From positions 7,133,001-7,197,000 of the forward strand of contig NC_134677.1 in assembly GCF_024713945.1 (NCBI RefSeq): a stretch of 64,000 nucleotides of DNA, read 5' to 3'. Below the pieces are notes generated by a model. That model was given only the letters and a program-made list of their open reading frames with translations. It ran no database searches and was not told where the DNA came from. The position numbers and the translations under genes are program-made. Positions 36,097 to 51,072 of this stretch are shown here, piece after piece (the first letter of the stretch is position 1; every line of letters begins with the position of its first letter). Source of the stretch: Dermatophagoides farinae. Taxonomy: Eukaryota; Arthropoda; Arachnida; Sarcoptiformes; Pyroglyphidae.

Positions 36097-37024
36097 ATGA
36101 TGGGTGCTAGACAAAGTACAACATCGACCAGTAGCAATAGCAACAGTAATGGTAGTCCATCTCGGATGATACATCATCAACAACAGCATCATAATCATTC
36201 AATAACTGATGATGATAATTCCTCAAACATGGGTAATTATAATTCAACATATTCGACATCATATAGAAATAATAATAGCCATCGGTCAAATAATGAAAAT
36301 AATCAAATTTTTAACAACAACAATAATAATGACAATAATTCACGACAACGTACGCGAAGTTTAGTGTTGTCCGGTGATCTTACGACATCCGGCTCGTCAT
36401 CATCACGACCATCACATTCGAGTGCCATCGATTTTACATCGACTACCTCATCATCACATGACATCCTTCCAAATGATTTAGATGTTGATATTGGTTTTTC
36501 GTCAATGACGTTTATGCCTTTTTCACTTCCAATTATTCCATATAATTATAATCGTAATTATTATCTTTATTGATTTGAAATTTAATAATCATCATAAACT
36601 TTAAAATTCTTTATGATTTTACATAGATGTCAAATGTTCGGGTTGTTCGAAAGTCATTCTGAAAGATGAACTACAATTTCATTTGATGTGTTATAAACTT
36701 CCTTTTAATTATAATGGTAAATGTTTGGATTGTTGTTAATTTTGTCATTAAAATAATAATCGATTATTATTCTATGCTTTATAAAGAGGATGTGCTCACC
36801 GAAGACAAAGGTGAATGTGTAATTTGCTTAGAAGATATGCTTAATGGTGATAAAATTGCCCGTCTTCCATGTCTTTGTATATATCATAAAAAGTAAGTGA
36901 AAAAAAAAATTTTTTTTCATTGAAATTAACATTAATTGGTTAATTTTTCATCATTGATAGATGCATCGATGCTTGGTTTAATGTGAACCGATCATGTCCA
37001 GAACATCCAACCATTTCAGTCTAA
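36097..37024 (+). CDS. ZNRF2: ZNRF1/2-type zinc and RING finger E3 ubiquitin ligase
   Basis: Four exons, 36097-36553, 36627-36716, 36787-36892 and 36961-37024; 238 aa (ZNRF2 about 242). The frame opens ATG ATG; starting at the second (36100) gives MGARQS, which fits the N-myristoylated MGxKQS start of the family, so that Met is probably used. A long Ser/Asn/His-rich disordered stretch follows. Then the paired zinc structure: CSGCSKVILKDELQFHLMCYK, YNEDVLTEDKGECVICLED, and the RING ending IARLPCLCIYHKKCIDAWF and NRSCPEHP, nearly identical to vertebrates. These ligases sit on endosomal and lysosomal membranes; they are known for Na/K-ATPase and mTORC1 links. Short introns of 64-73 bases. Confidence 0.94.
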
Positions 37025-37839
37025 TCAAATCAACAATGATCAATCAATGGCAAATATATGAAAAACAAAACACTGTTGTGGTTCGAATATATTCTCTTTC
37101 CTATCTTTCTAATATGATCCAATCTTCGAATATAATCTGTGAATTTGTTTCATTTTTATTTTTATTATCATTTTTTTCGGCTTCAGAATATTATTTTCAT
37201 TCATTTTTTGTTTTTATATCTTTCTAAATGATTGTGATATCAAATCGCTCGCCAGCAATTTTTCCGTTATTCTTTCCTCTACCCACACACACACATACGC
37301 ACACACACACACACACAAACATACACACATTCATTACACAAAAACACTCAATTCTTGTCAGAATTTGTCAATTAAACAAACAACAATCTCATTTTTCTAT
37401 AAAACAATGATGACTCAAATTGGATGGCGAAATTTTGTTATTATTGTCATTTTTTTTTTTTTTTGTGTTGACTTTATTGATTTGATCTTTTCGTTATTGT
37501 TTTTCCTTTATCAATTCACTTTCATCGTTATCATCATCATTGGGAAACATTCATCAGCTGATCAGACAATGGAATTGGCCACAAAAAAAAATTAAAGATA
37601 GTTTTAGTGCCTTATGCTGAAGTCATACTGTTAGCCGTCGTCCAAATTTAACCTTGAATGATGAAAGGTCTGAAACAACGAATTCATTAATTTTCATATG
37701 ACAACTGGTTGTAGTTGTAAAATGTTTTTTTTTATTTGAAAAAAGAATTAATTTTAAAAAACACTTTAAAGATATATATCTGAATTACAATTACAGGAGC
37801 ATATAATTTTTATTTTGTAAAGTAAATTGTAATTTATTT
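37025..37839. other. intergenic between convergent ZNRF and katanin genes
   Basis: Holds the two 3' UTRs. A CA/CG-interrupted run lies at 37283-37327 and a poly-T near 37450-37463. No coding exon supported. Confidence 0.5.
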
Positions 37840-40165
<2,326 letters not shown>

Positions 40166-42012
40166 TCAATTTTTGCATTGTAACTGTTTTTTCGTAAACC
40201 AGCTATTGTATCGAGCATGTGCTGATTCAAGTTTGCTAAATAGATGGCTAGTTAAATCACGATGAAATTCTCTTGAAACACGGTCATGAAATGGCTGTAG
40301 TTTATTACAATGAAATCGATCCAATGTTTCTTTCATTTCGATAAATTTTTTCTCGTGTGTTTGATTGGAAAACGGAATACATTGCCAAAAATGATAAAGC
40401 AATTCATTCAGGGCCATCGTAAGGTTTCTAAGTTCCATTAGAACATCTTTAGGTATTTCATCCTTGAGATTCGATGATACAACGGCTGCATCTTTCATGA
40501 GTATGCCACCGGGGGATAGATCGTTCACAACTTGGATAGCTTTTTTAGAATCTTGTATGATGCCAGAAAATGGTCGCCAATTGGATGTAATGGATGCGAT
40601 TTGTTGTAATACAGCAGCTTGTAAAGATGCTTTAAAATTTCGTTTATCATGTGGATAATCACTAGAATAATTAAAATTAACATTTTAAAAAAAATATATT
40701 AAAAGAATGCAATATGAACTCACTATGAATTTTCGGAATTTTTTAACAAAGGTGTTGGCCCATACATATAACGTTCCGTATTCGTAACTTGAAGTTTGGG
40801 TGGCTGAACTCCTTCATCAAAGTCGTCAATTGATGCTCCGATTGCAGGTTTTTTACCTGCAAGATCATCATATTCGGTAGCTTCTTTTAATCGTCGTTTT
40901 TTGGTCATTAATCTTTCATTCTCAAAACCATCATCTTTCACTTCGACAATAGATGTGGTTAATTCTTCTGTTGGTTTTTCTTTAGATTCTTTCTTTTTAT
41001 CTCCACTTATTATCGACAATGGATCTTTGTATCCACGTTCTTCCTCAGATCGACATGCATCCAAAACCATTATTGAGTGAAAGTTAAATCTTCTGATCAA
41101 AGCTTTGTTAGCAGATAGTTCTGGCTTTCCTGAGCTAGTCGTTGCTTCAGAACCCAACACGTTTTCCAACGTTGGTTCAACTGGATCGTCAAATACTCTT
41201 ATATCGAAAAATGGATCAATTATTCCTTTTTTAATAGCATTTTGAATGTCCATTTCATCTTGTTTGGCGCAATCGTTGAAAAAATCTTTCATTGAAGTCA
41301 TACGATCACGGTGAAAATAATGTGATTGAAAAAAACGTTGCCAAAATTCTTGTTCAGTCAATTTATGAGGAACACATTCAAAATGCTTCCGTTTTACGGC
41401 TGGATATGTTTGAAATATAGCTTCAATTATTTCACTTGTAATATTATAATGTATGCCATTCTGTCCATCGGATTGTGGTTTGACGTCGGCTAAAAAAGCC
41501 GAAGATACTCCCACTTTTTCTTTTTTACCGGTAGCATCAATTCCTTTCATTGCTAATTGCTTTCGTGTGGCATAAGTCTCCCAGAATTCGTCAGTTGTAA
41601 TAATGTTCGTAGCAACCAATTCTTTATAAAGTTGATAAAGACTTGGATTATCAACTAGAACTTTCCATTTCTGTTCCATTTCTTGAGACATTTTTCGGCG
41701 AAACAACGGCAACATTTGCTGTAGGATTTCTTTTACTTGATTACGATCTTCTAGCTGATCTTGTTGACCTTTAGGATTTACAAAATGAAATGTATCACTT
41801 CCATTGGCCAAAACGATTTGCAATTGAATCTTAGGCTTTCCTTCAGGTGAAATTTTTTGCGTTTTAATGTCGGCATAATTATGTGATATCGTAAAAGTAT
41901 TTTTGCCGTTCGGCATCCATGCGATTCGTTCATTCATCAAATACAATGTTCCATCGGCTTTTTTCACACGGACATGTTCAATCATAGCACGAACATCTTC
42001 TGATTGTGCCAT
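40166..42012 (-). CDS. GTF2H1: TFIIH core subunit p62
   Basis: Two exons, 40724-42012 and 40166-40661, with a 62-base intron (donor GTGAGT); 594 aa (human 548). The N-terminal PH domain (GTLYLMNERIAWMPNGK, residues to about 105) binds acidic activation domains and XPC/TFIIE. Two BSD domains follow, with YKELVATNIITTDEFWETYA and EQEFWQRFFQSHYFHRDR. The C-terminal helical part contains ELLYHFWQCIPF and LQPFHDRV. It works in transcription initiation by RNA polymerase II and in nucleotide excision repair with XPB, XPD and p52. A Lys/Glu-rich stretch near residues 340-400 accounts for extra length. Same strand as katanin, with 688 bases between the coding regions. Confidence 0.95.
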
Positions 42013-42409
42013 GATGATTAATTTGAATAATTTAAATTTTCAAATAAGAAATATTCTATCTATTATAATTATAAGTTGATAAATGAATAAAAACAATCAA
42101 TCGGCACAATAATCAGGCATGAAATATCATAACAAGATAGATGGATAGTTTCACGGGAAAATTGCTGCTGCCATCTATGATCAATTACGATAATCATAAA
42201 TTAAATCATCTGTTGAAATTTTTCCAAAATTTTTGAGTGTAAAAGTGAAACATCGCTATAATCAAGGCAGCGTTAAGCGAAGTATTACTGTAATTAAAAT
42301 TTTCAATGTTGTTGTTTTGTTTGAATAAGATCAAAGTTTATTTTTTGTACTATATTGTTTATATATACAAAATATTATAATCAAATGATTATTTAACAAT
42401 AAATACAGA
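42013..42409. other. short intergenic with inverted-repeat remnant
   Basis: Between the GTF2H1 start and the stop of the second MARVEL gene on the same strand. It contains the inverted-repeat remnant at 42244-42290 and nothing else I recognise. Confidence 0.5.
42244..42290. mobile_element. 47-bp remnant related to the 23.0-kb inverted-repeat element
   Basis: The right end GCGTTAAGCGAAGTATTACTG followed by TA closely matches the right end of the element at 23002-23088. The left end AGTGAAACATCGCTATAA is a diverged inverted copy. The interior is almost absent, so this is a deleted copy. Confidence 0.5.
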
Positions 42410-43131
42410 TCAGCTTTTAATATAGGATTGATAGGAAAAACAAGCATCGATACCATAAATGATTGAAACGATCAGACCGAATATCTATGAAACAAAAAAT
42501 CGTAATTAATTGATCAATCAAACTAATTTAGTAAATGAATTCCGAACTAACCGAACTAGTAAGTTTGCCTTTGAATCCTGGTTCGGCAGGAAATCCGTCA
42601 TCATTTTGATTTCGATTTATCAATGTTAACAATAAACTGAGCGAAACAATTAGTTGAGAAATAAAGGCCAATAAATTATAGACAAATTCCTTTAGTATAA
42701 TCAGAATAAAAAAAAAATTCAATATCTAAAATGTATTAATATTTTATAAATCATACATACAAATACTGTCTTGGGAATTATAGTTGAAGCAAATATTGAA
42801 AAATAATATATAGCTAGAATCAATGTTGTCATGAAGAATAATTCAAAATCAATCAATAGGGCAATGGTTTCAAGATTACCGCCAACAAATCCAGAATAAG
42901 TGCCTAAATATGGATCATAATTACTACGACATGAAAGCCATATGGTAGAAAATGAAATTAGACAGCAGAGCTATAAGAATACAAGAAAATATTAGTAAAT
43001 CGAATGAAATTTATTCAACAAAAATGCAAAAAACTTACACATTGAATGAATTTAAGAATACCGGGTATAGATCGAAGATAATTTTTATTCACAATAATTG
43101 GTTGTGTAAAATTTATTTTTACAAAAGGCAT
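42410..43131 (-). CDS. four-pass MARVEL-like membrane protein 2
   Basis: Four exons, 43039-43131, 42761-42970, 42552-42689 and 42410-42484, all phase 0; 171 aa. Start MPFVKINFTQP at 43131, then SIPGILKFIQCLCCLISFS as the first helix, a loop with YDPYLGTYSGF, helix LIDFELFFMTTLILAIYYFSIF, third helix EFVYNLLAFISQLIVSLSLLL, and a last helix IFGLIVSIIYGIDACFSY. First and last introns lie at the same protein positions as in the MARVEL gene at 32250-33127, and the last helices are alike, so the two are paralogs. It lacks the polar N-terminal tail. Function unknown; a vesicle or junction membrane protein is plausible. Confidence 0.77.
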
Positions 43132-45203
43132 GATGAACAAAGATGATTTGAAAATCAAGAAGGAATCAAAGAAAAATTGAAAATTATCACCATGTTGTTT
43201 GATTAATTGTTACAATTTAAACAAAATTAATTATAAAAAAAAAATTAGAGATCACCATTCAATGGATTTATTGCAATGGTGACTATTGAGTATTTTTTGT
43301 ATCGATGAAATTAGATGAGAATTCTTCATTGGCTAAAATGGTTCCAGAATAACCGAATTTTTCTTCGGTTGTTCGGATATAATAATATAAACATGCTAAC
43401 AAAAACACTATTGAATGACACAAACACAGACTCGAGCTCGTTCACCTTGCTTTTACTTTCATGAATTGTCGTTCATTCTTGTTATGCAGATGCCACCGCC
43501 CTTGAATTCTGATTCATATATTTTTTTTTTATAAATCGCAGACAACGATCAACAATGAATAACAACAATAACGTATTCAATAATTGCTGACGATGAAAAT
43601 ATAATGATTATGATGGCTATAAAGAATCTTAAACCAAAAAGCTAAACCATCATCATGTAAACAATCAAATGACGTCGACTCATAATTTTGATGATTATTA
43701 TAAATGATTAATGATCATATCCTCATCCATAATCACTATATATTTGTAAGCATTATTAAGCAGAATAGAGAAAAAATATGTTAACACAGGAACTATTGAA
43801 AAGTAGATAATTTTGACGTTTTATATTTCAAACGATATGAATGTGGTTTGAAAATGTCATCATTTTCATATATATTGAAAAAAAAACAAATAAACAAACG
43901 AGCAGCATCATCAAGTATCATTATGTTGGAATGTCATAGATTATCGAACCATACATAAAAGAAATATCCATTGACAATTATCATCAAAAAAAAAAAAATG
44001 AAAACTATCTACCACTATGGTGATTATTTATTTTTGATTTGTTTTGATATCAAAAGCGACAAATCTTATATTTGTTTTTTTTTCTTGGCCAGAAAAAAAG
44101 AGAGAGCTAAAGTTTATATCATTATTATTATCCATTATTATGATAAAGTAATCAGAAAAACTATTCAGTTTCATCCATTTATTAGATGTATATAAAATTA
44201 CAAAATATAGATTACACAGAGTATCATATCGCATATGAAATAATGGTACTTATCCTATTTACTTAAATGAATTCTTTATTATCTTATCCAATCCTTTTAG
44301 TATTTCCGATCTAAACACTTTTGTTTTGCTTGTTGCTTTGCCAACTTAAATTTGCCTTTCGCAAAGAAGGAGCATTTTGTTGTTTTGGACCAAGAATGAA
44401 TTTTTTTTTTCATAATAAAATGAATAGGAAAGTTTTATTTTTCAATTTTATTCACCATGAATAATACATTATTTGTCGTAAAATCATTGTATCAAGAAAA
44501 GACAATTAATTCAAAAAAAAAAAAGTTTTGAGACAATATTTTTGGAATGAATTCAAAAGGTATATAAATGTGTTTATGGGCATTGGTAGAGTCAAAATAT
44601 TCATTTATGAAGAAAAAAAACTGGACAAAATTGGAAAATGGTCGGCGAGCATGGTCATTCATTCATAAATTGTTTGCATGATGAATATAAATCATGAATA
44701 ATGAAAAAAAGCAACGAAAAAAATTCTATCTAAATTGGTGTATAAAAGAAAAAAAATCGGAGGAAAACAATCTCAAAATATAAGAATATTATTATAGTCA
44801 ATGGCAAAAAAGAATAGGAAAATTGTAAAAGATGATATAGTGAAAAAAAATAAAAGTAATGAGAAAAAATGGAGAAAATTCTTCTTTTTTTTTGGATTAA
44901 AAAAAAAATCTTATAATAATAGGGAGTATTATAGAATAGATAAAATCACAGCAATATATTCCTGGTGGTAAAAGGGAAAAATCGGTTGTATATAGCTAAT
45001 AAATGAAAAAGTCCGATTCATTACATTGATGAAAAAAAAGAAAGAAAAAAGTGATATAAAATAATTTTTCTGTATATCACGCGTCACATTATGATGATGA
45101 TGATGATGATAATGATAAAACAATGTATTCGATCGGATAACATCATTATAATCACAATAAAATTTTGTTTTTTTTTTCGTTTTTGGTTTGGTTTGTTTAT
45201 TAT
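43132..45203. other. intergenic, no gene seen
   Basis: About 2 kb between the second MARVEL start and the receptor stop. Poly-A tracts (for example 43988-43999, 44513-44524) and an ATG/ATC run near 45090-45112. Open frames are short and low in complexity. Confidence 0.5.
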
Positions 45204-48200
45204 TCAGATCATTATGAATTCGTATGAATGATATCGATGTTCATTTTTTTCAACACTAAAATTATTATCGTTATTATTATCATCATTATTATTATTATTA
45301 ATGGGAATATTAAGACTTTTGTAAGATATTTCACGATCACTTAATGTTATTTGTGGTTTAATAATAGCCATTTGGGATTCAATTACTGGATTATCGAAAT
45401 CATCTTTATCAATATTACTGCTATGGCTATTATTAACACGAATAATTACATCTGATATAGCTGATCGACTTCGAATTTCTGGTATAGAATCGGATTTATG
45501 TGAATTAGAGCTTGGACTTGTCGATCCAACAACTTGTAGTTGGCTTGTACAGCTTTTGATTTCATAAAAACTTTTCATTTCAGGTATATGTTGTTGATGA
45601 AATTGTTCCAATAATTCTTCGCTTAATGCAAATGCACTAGATGAACGACGATGTCCAGATCTTATTGGTTTTGTTACAACTGAAAGTGGTTTTTTTACTC
45701 TAGGTTTTCGATAAAAAGAATATGTACCAGATTTTTCATTATTATTTCGATGACTGTTTTGAGTATTCTGTTTGTTCGATTTAGGAAGTAATATTTGTAA
45801 AAAATTCATTATCCGTTCATGACTACTACTCATCAATGATGTTTGAGATTTTTTATTTGGTTCTTCAAGACGATTATTACTACCAGTTGCACCATTAGTC
45901 TGTGAATTTGTTTCCTCATTTATTTCATCTAATTCTCTTCCATACAATCTAATATGGCATTGAAAAATCATGGAATGAATGGCAAGATTTTCAAAGTCAA
46001 ATTCATCATAATTTATACGAGATTCATTCAAATTTTGCATAAATTTATCAATTAATCTATGTTCAATACATTCCAGCTGAATGATGGCATTCAATTTTCT
46101 CTTTAAGCAATCTGTTTCCATTGAACATTGCTTTCGGAATAATAGTAAAACTTTTAAAAAATAGCTACAACGATTCCTGGCCGATGAAGATGAATCGATT
46201 TCTTGCAGCAAATACAAAACATATTGATCATCACTCATTTCATTATCGATTTGTATGCTATCACAATCATTCAGATCTGAATCATTATTTGATCGTTGTT
46301 TTCTGTCTTCATTACAAAATTTTTGTTCAATAAATGCGATTAGAATAAATCTTTCTTCATGTTTGCTTCCATTTAGTATATTAAGTATTTCATGATGTTC
46401 TATGCTTTCTGTATTGTCCATTAAATATCTTTTCATTTGTTCGGTGAATATTGAACTCTGTTCAATAATTCGTTCAAATTGATCTTGGCTAAGTAATAAA
46501 TCTCCGGCGATTATAGTTGCCGTATTAGCCGTGGAACTAGCAGCTGTCGTTCGGCTAGATGAACTTGAAAAACCACTACTGAAGAATGAGGATGATGTAC
46601 TTTTGGTTGGATTATCGCTACTAAATGATAAACGACCAGTAGTTGATGTAGAATCTTTACGATTACTATAATGAGAGAATTCAAATTGAGAATCCGACGA
46701 CATCTGTAAAGAATAAAAATTAAATCATAAAAATAACAATATTTCAGAAAAAAACAAATTACCTTGCGAGCATAATTTTTTTGATTATTACGAATTAATT
46801 TATTTTTTAGCATCAATATTCCAGTTGTCATTGCGCTTGCTGGATTTTGATGTTTAACATAATGTATTGGACCATTTCTAATGGAATCATGTCGTTGTTT
46901 TTGTTGATATTCAGTTACGGTATTTGAATTGGATCCATCGCGTTCACTAACAATCATAACTACTGCATTATCGTTTTTATTAACATCAATACCTCGATTG
47001 TGACTAGATTCATGTTCATTATGTTTGGTTGAAGATGATGAAGAATTTGTTTTGTTTGTTGTCGTCGGCGTTTGTTTCTTGTGGTCACTATTATCGCTAT
47101 TTGATTTATTTTGACTAGTCGGTGATTGGATTTCATTCTCTAATGTCATGTGAATATGATTTTTACGATAATTACTTTGATAAATAATCGAGTTACTTTT
47201 AAATTGTTTTCCTGCATTCGATCTTTTTATTCGATTATTAAAACGAGAATTTGTATTCATCATTGATAATGATGGAATAAATTGTCGAATAAATTGACTA
47301 GTATATGATCGATCTCCATTATCGGATTCAATCGATCGAATTCTGTTTCGTTTATCATCAGAAATCTGAAAAGGATTGATTTTTGTCTTATTGTGACATT
47401 GACATTGACAATCATGATGATCTTGCTGTTTTTGTTGTTGTTCATCGATTTCTTTATTCTTTATCGGATTATTTATTGGATGAAGATTAATATCGTTGTT
47501 ATTATTATCGTTATCGTTATCGTTATCATTATTTTCACTGTCTGATTCTTGTTTACGTTTTTTATTACTAGAAACAATCGATTGTATTCGATGCGTATTT
47601 GGATGATGAGGAGATTGGTCTGAATTTCGTTGATTAATAGGATGATTGTGAACGCAAACTTTACAATCGCTTACTATTTGTGGACTATTAGGATCAGTAA
47701 CAGTAGATTGTCGACCACCAAAACATCGTGTACGAGATTTGAACAATTTAGAAGCATCGACTCTTTTATATAAATTTGTACATTCTTTCTTGAATTGTTT
47801 TGTGAAGAATGCATATAAAAATGGATTGGCACATGCATTCAATGGTAATACGAATATGGTAAAAATTTTTGCCTCTTCCACTGTAATCAAATGCCATCCG
47901 GCCAATGTTGTGATAGTGAAAAATGCTATAGGAGCCCAGCAAAGAAAATCGGTAAACACTAATAATCCCATTCGAATTGCTATTCTGGTATCGTTTGAAT
48001 TCCAAGCTTGTGATCCACGAATTGCACAATACATACGTAAATAACAAGCCATCAGTAATATAAAAGCAATGCCATTGAATACAATCAAACTTATAATGTA
48101 TATGAATGATACTAAATTATCGATCTCAAATGGAAGGCAGACGGCTACTTTTCGATAATCGCTTACACCAAACAATGGTAATATGGCCATAAATAAAGCA

Positions 48201-51072
48201 AAAAACCAGCCAATTGACATAACCATAACTGCAGCTCGTAATGACAATCTTTTATTGAGATGCATTGCATGTGTTATTGCATAATTCCTTTCCAGTGTTA
48301 TTACGGCCAATGTATAGACAGATAATTCGGCACTGAATACACCAGCGAAACCAGTCAATTGACATATAAATGAATTTTGCCATCGAATTGCATGTGAACG
48401 AAAATAACCAAGTGTAGCCATATCTACAATAGCCAACATGCCCAGATAAATGCCCATAAAGAAATCAGCAGCAGCCAAGTTACAAACTAAAAATCTTGGT
48501 ACATCCAATTTTGATGAACGACGTCGTTTACGACGTCCAAATACTAAAACAATTAAAACGGTTCCATTTCCTATTAATGCTAAAGGAAAAACAACCCATA
48601 CACCGAATCGTAAGGTCCACCATTCAAAAAGATCTTGACATGGCATGAATGGATCAGGTTTAGGTAAACATTTGATCGGTTTGTTTGTGATACGATCATT
48701 CTGTTGAAAGTAAACAGCCGATTTATCACCAATGTATTCATCGCTATCCATCATATTGCCCCAATTAACTGCAGCCGGTGTTTCAATTGCAGCATAAAAA
48801 TCATTAACAAACATGTCATAATTGTTTTGTTCATGATTAGGATCATCAAGATCGTTCGGTATCGGCGCAGGTTGATGAGGATGATAAAGTTTCCAGAATT
48901 GTTGAGCCAATTCAGTGATTGTTAGATTGACATTTGTATCATCCACATCTTCCAGCCATAAAATGGAATCTTGAAAATCAGAAGTTGATGGTGATACACT
49001 AGGAATTATTGAATCGACAATTTCAGGATTAATAACTTGCATGCGTCCTAAATATGGACAGCAATGATATGCATACGACATGGCCAATGTTTGTACATAT
49101 GGAAATGATTCTATAGGTGGAAAATCACGTAAATTACGATTTCCATGTACTTTGATTTCCATTATTTTCATCAAGCCTGCGGTCGGTAATTCAGGAAATT
49201 TATTATGACCAAGATTTCTAATTTTAAATAATAAAAAAATCCAGCAATCTATTTTAGATATTTTAATATTTTACACACTTACAAATCACGTAATGATTGA
49301 AGCGGTAGAAATGCATTTGGGTCAATCCACCGAATTAGATTGTTTTCCATATTTAGTACTTTAAGATTGGATAAACCAGTAAACGAATCAAATGCTATTG
49401 TTTCGATTTGGTTATGATTGAGAGATAAATCAATCAATTTATGTTGATTGTAGAATGTTTTTGATTCGATTGTTTTTATTTCATTATAGCTTGCATCACT
49501 TAATGATATGATGATATGAGAAAAGAGAAAACATTCATTCATTAGTGCAATGATGATGATGATAATAATGAAAAAATAAACAAATTCAAACATACAGTAA
49601 TCGTATTTCAATACAGAAATCCATTGGTGGTAGCCGTTGAATTTTATTTGATTTAACAATCAAACTTTTTAATGTTTTTCCCACATGATTACATAATCGT
49701 GAATCGATAGTGGATAAACGTAGCCTATCCAATCGTATATGTTCAATGGAATTGGTGCCGGTCAGATCGGGAAACTCCTGTTGAGCACGAATTTCCGAAA
49801 AATAACTATGAAAATGAGTGATAAAACAATAAAAAAAATGGTAATTAGCTTTTATTCTGATTCAATTAGTTTGTAAAAATTAATTCAAGAACATTCTTGG
49901 AAATTTTTTTTTCCATTTCTCCGTTGAAGAAGTCATTAAAATGTAGCAAACAGAAATGATCAAAATGAAAATGAAAAAGAAAAAAAATTTGAAACTGTCA
50001 CAAACATCTTGTGTAATTGGGGCATTCGAATAAAAGCATCTGATTCGAATTTTTGTAACGGATTCAATGAAAGATCAAAATTAATTATTTGACTTTTGTA
50101 ATAAAGATTCTCGTTTCGGTTATTTAAATTGTTGTCGTTGTCGTCGTCGTCGTCGTCGCTTTTGTGTTGATGATTCTCATCATTTTGTTGCTTGTTGGAT
50201 TGCCCCTGTTTGTACTCGATTTGATTGTTAATGTTGGTGATGATGGTGGTAATGAATGCCTTTGACGGGATCACTTTGATGAGATTTTGGCGTAAATTTC
50301 TGTCAAAGTTTTGGAAAAAGAAATGGAAAAAAAGGAACAATCATGAACAAATCAAATTCACGAAAAAGAAAATTACAATTCTGCATTTAAAAAAAAATAA
50401 AAAATAAAAATAAAAGTCGCATACATTTCAGTCAACTTTGGTAATATGGATGGCGAAATTGATTCACTTGGAAATATTTTAATTCTATTCGATCCAAGAT
50501 CACTGGTGAAATAAAAATTTTTTTTTTATTATTAAAATGTCATATTTGTATTTGTCAACACTATTTAACATTGACCAATGATTGCATGCATGCATGCATG
50601 CATAACCCACACTTACAGCTTTAGAAGTTTGTTTAATCCTAAAAAGCTATATGGTTCCAATTTCGTTATACGATTTGATGCCAAATTCCTGATTATGACA
50701 GAAAAGGATTAAAAAAAAAATTTTTTATAAAAATTTCTCTCAAAATGCAACTACCCTAAAATCGCAAGAGAGATAAGACGCAACAACCAATATTTTTTTA
50801 CTTAAAGCAACCATTAAAAATAAGACTATTTATCAACATTCTTTTTGTATAAAACGCGTCTTATAGTCGCGATTTTAGGGTAAATATTTGGATTCATTTT
50901 TATATGGAATGATACAAACAAATATTGTAACGATGTAAATTGTCCAAATGTTTCATTCGTTATTGTTGTCAATAAATTATTGTTCATTAATAGATTATTC
51001 AACTGTGTATACCAAAGTTTATGGCCAAAATATTCGGCTCCAATTTGAACGATTTGATTGTGGCTTAAAATC
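45204..51072 (-). CDS. rk: leucine-rich-repeat GPCR, LGR4/5/6-rickets type, 5' part missing
   Basis: Eight exons recognised: 50920-51072, 50617-50688, 50425-50502, 50006-50299, 49596-49805, 49283-49498, 46763-49217, 45204-46703; joins agree in phase and give about 1659 aa lacking the start. LRR exons split in phase 2 between repeats (NLASNRITKL, DLGSNRIKIF, NLRQNLIKVI, EFPDLTGTNSIEHIRL, DASYNEIKTI, NLGHNKFPEL). The hinge AMSYAYHCCPYLGRM and CQDLFEWW lead into seven helices with LVCNLAAADFFMGIYLG, SVYTLAVITLERNYAITHAM and VLPLNACANPFLYAFF. EFPDLTGT and the hinge point to the LGR4/5/6 and bursicon-receptor (rickets) group rather than TSH/FSH receptors. In insects rickets controls cuticle tanning through bursicon; that role here is inference. 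The cytoplasmic tail is about 840 residues, Ser/Asn rich, and ERN replaces the usual ERW. Confidence 0.85.
50754..50880. mobile_element. 127-bp terminal-inverted-repeat element (MITE) in a receptor intron
   Basis: Starts CCCTAAAATCGC and ends GCGATTTTAGGG, perfectly complementary over 12 bases, with further pairing of ATAAGACGC on both sides. It is flanked by TA on both sides (50752-50753 and 50881-50882), the target-site duplication of Tc1/mariner-superfamily elements. No coding content. It sits in the 231-base intron between two LRR exons, much longer than most introns here. Confidence 0.75.

Noticed and set aside
45204-46703. A separate gene starting at the ATG at 46703
   Set aside because: The ATG lies exactly at a splice acceptor (CTTTACAG before it) and the upstream receptor exon ends with a phase-0 donor at 46763, so it reads better as the last receptor exon.
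47739-48925. Plus-strand open frames opposite the receptor transmembrane exon
   Set aside because: They mirror a clearly conserved coding exon and show no motifs of their own.
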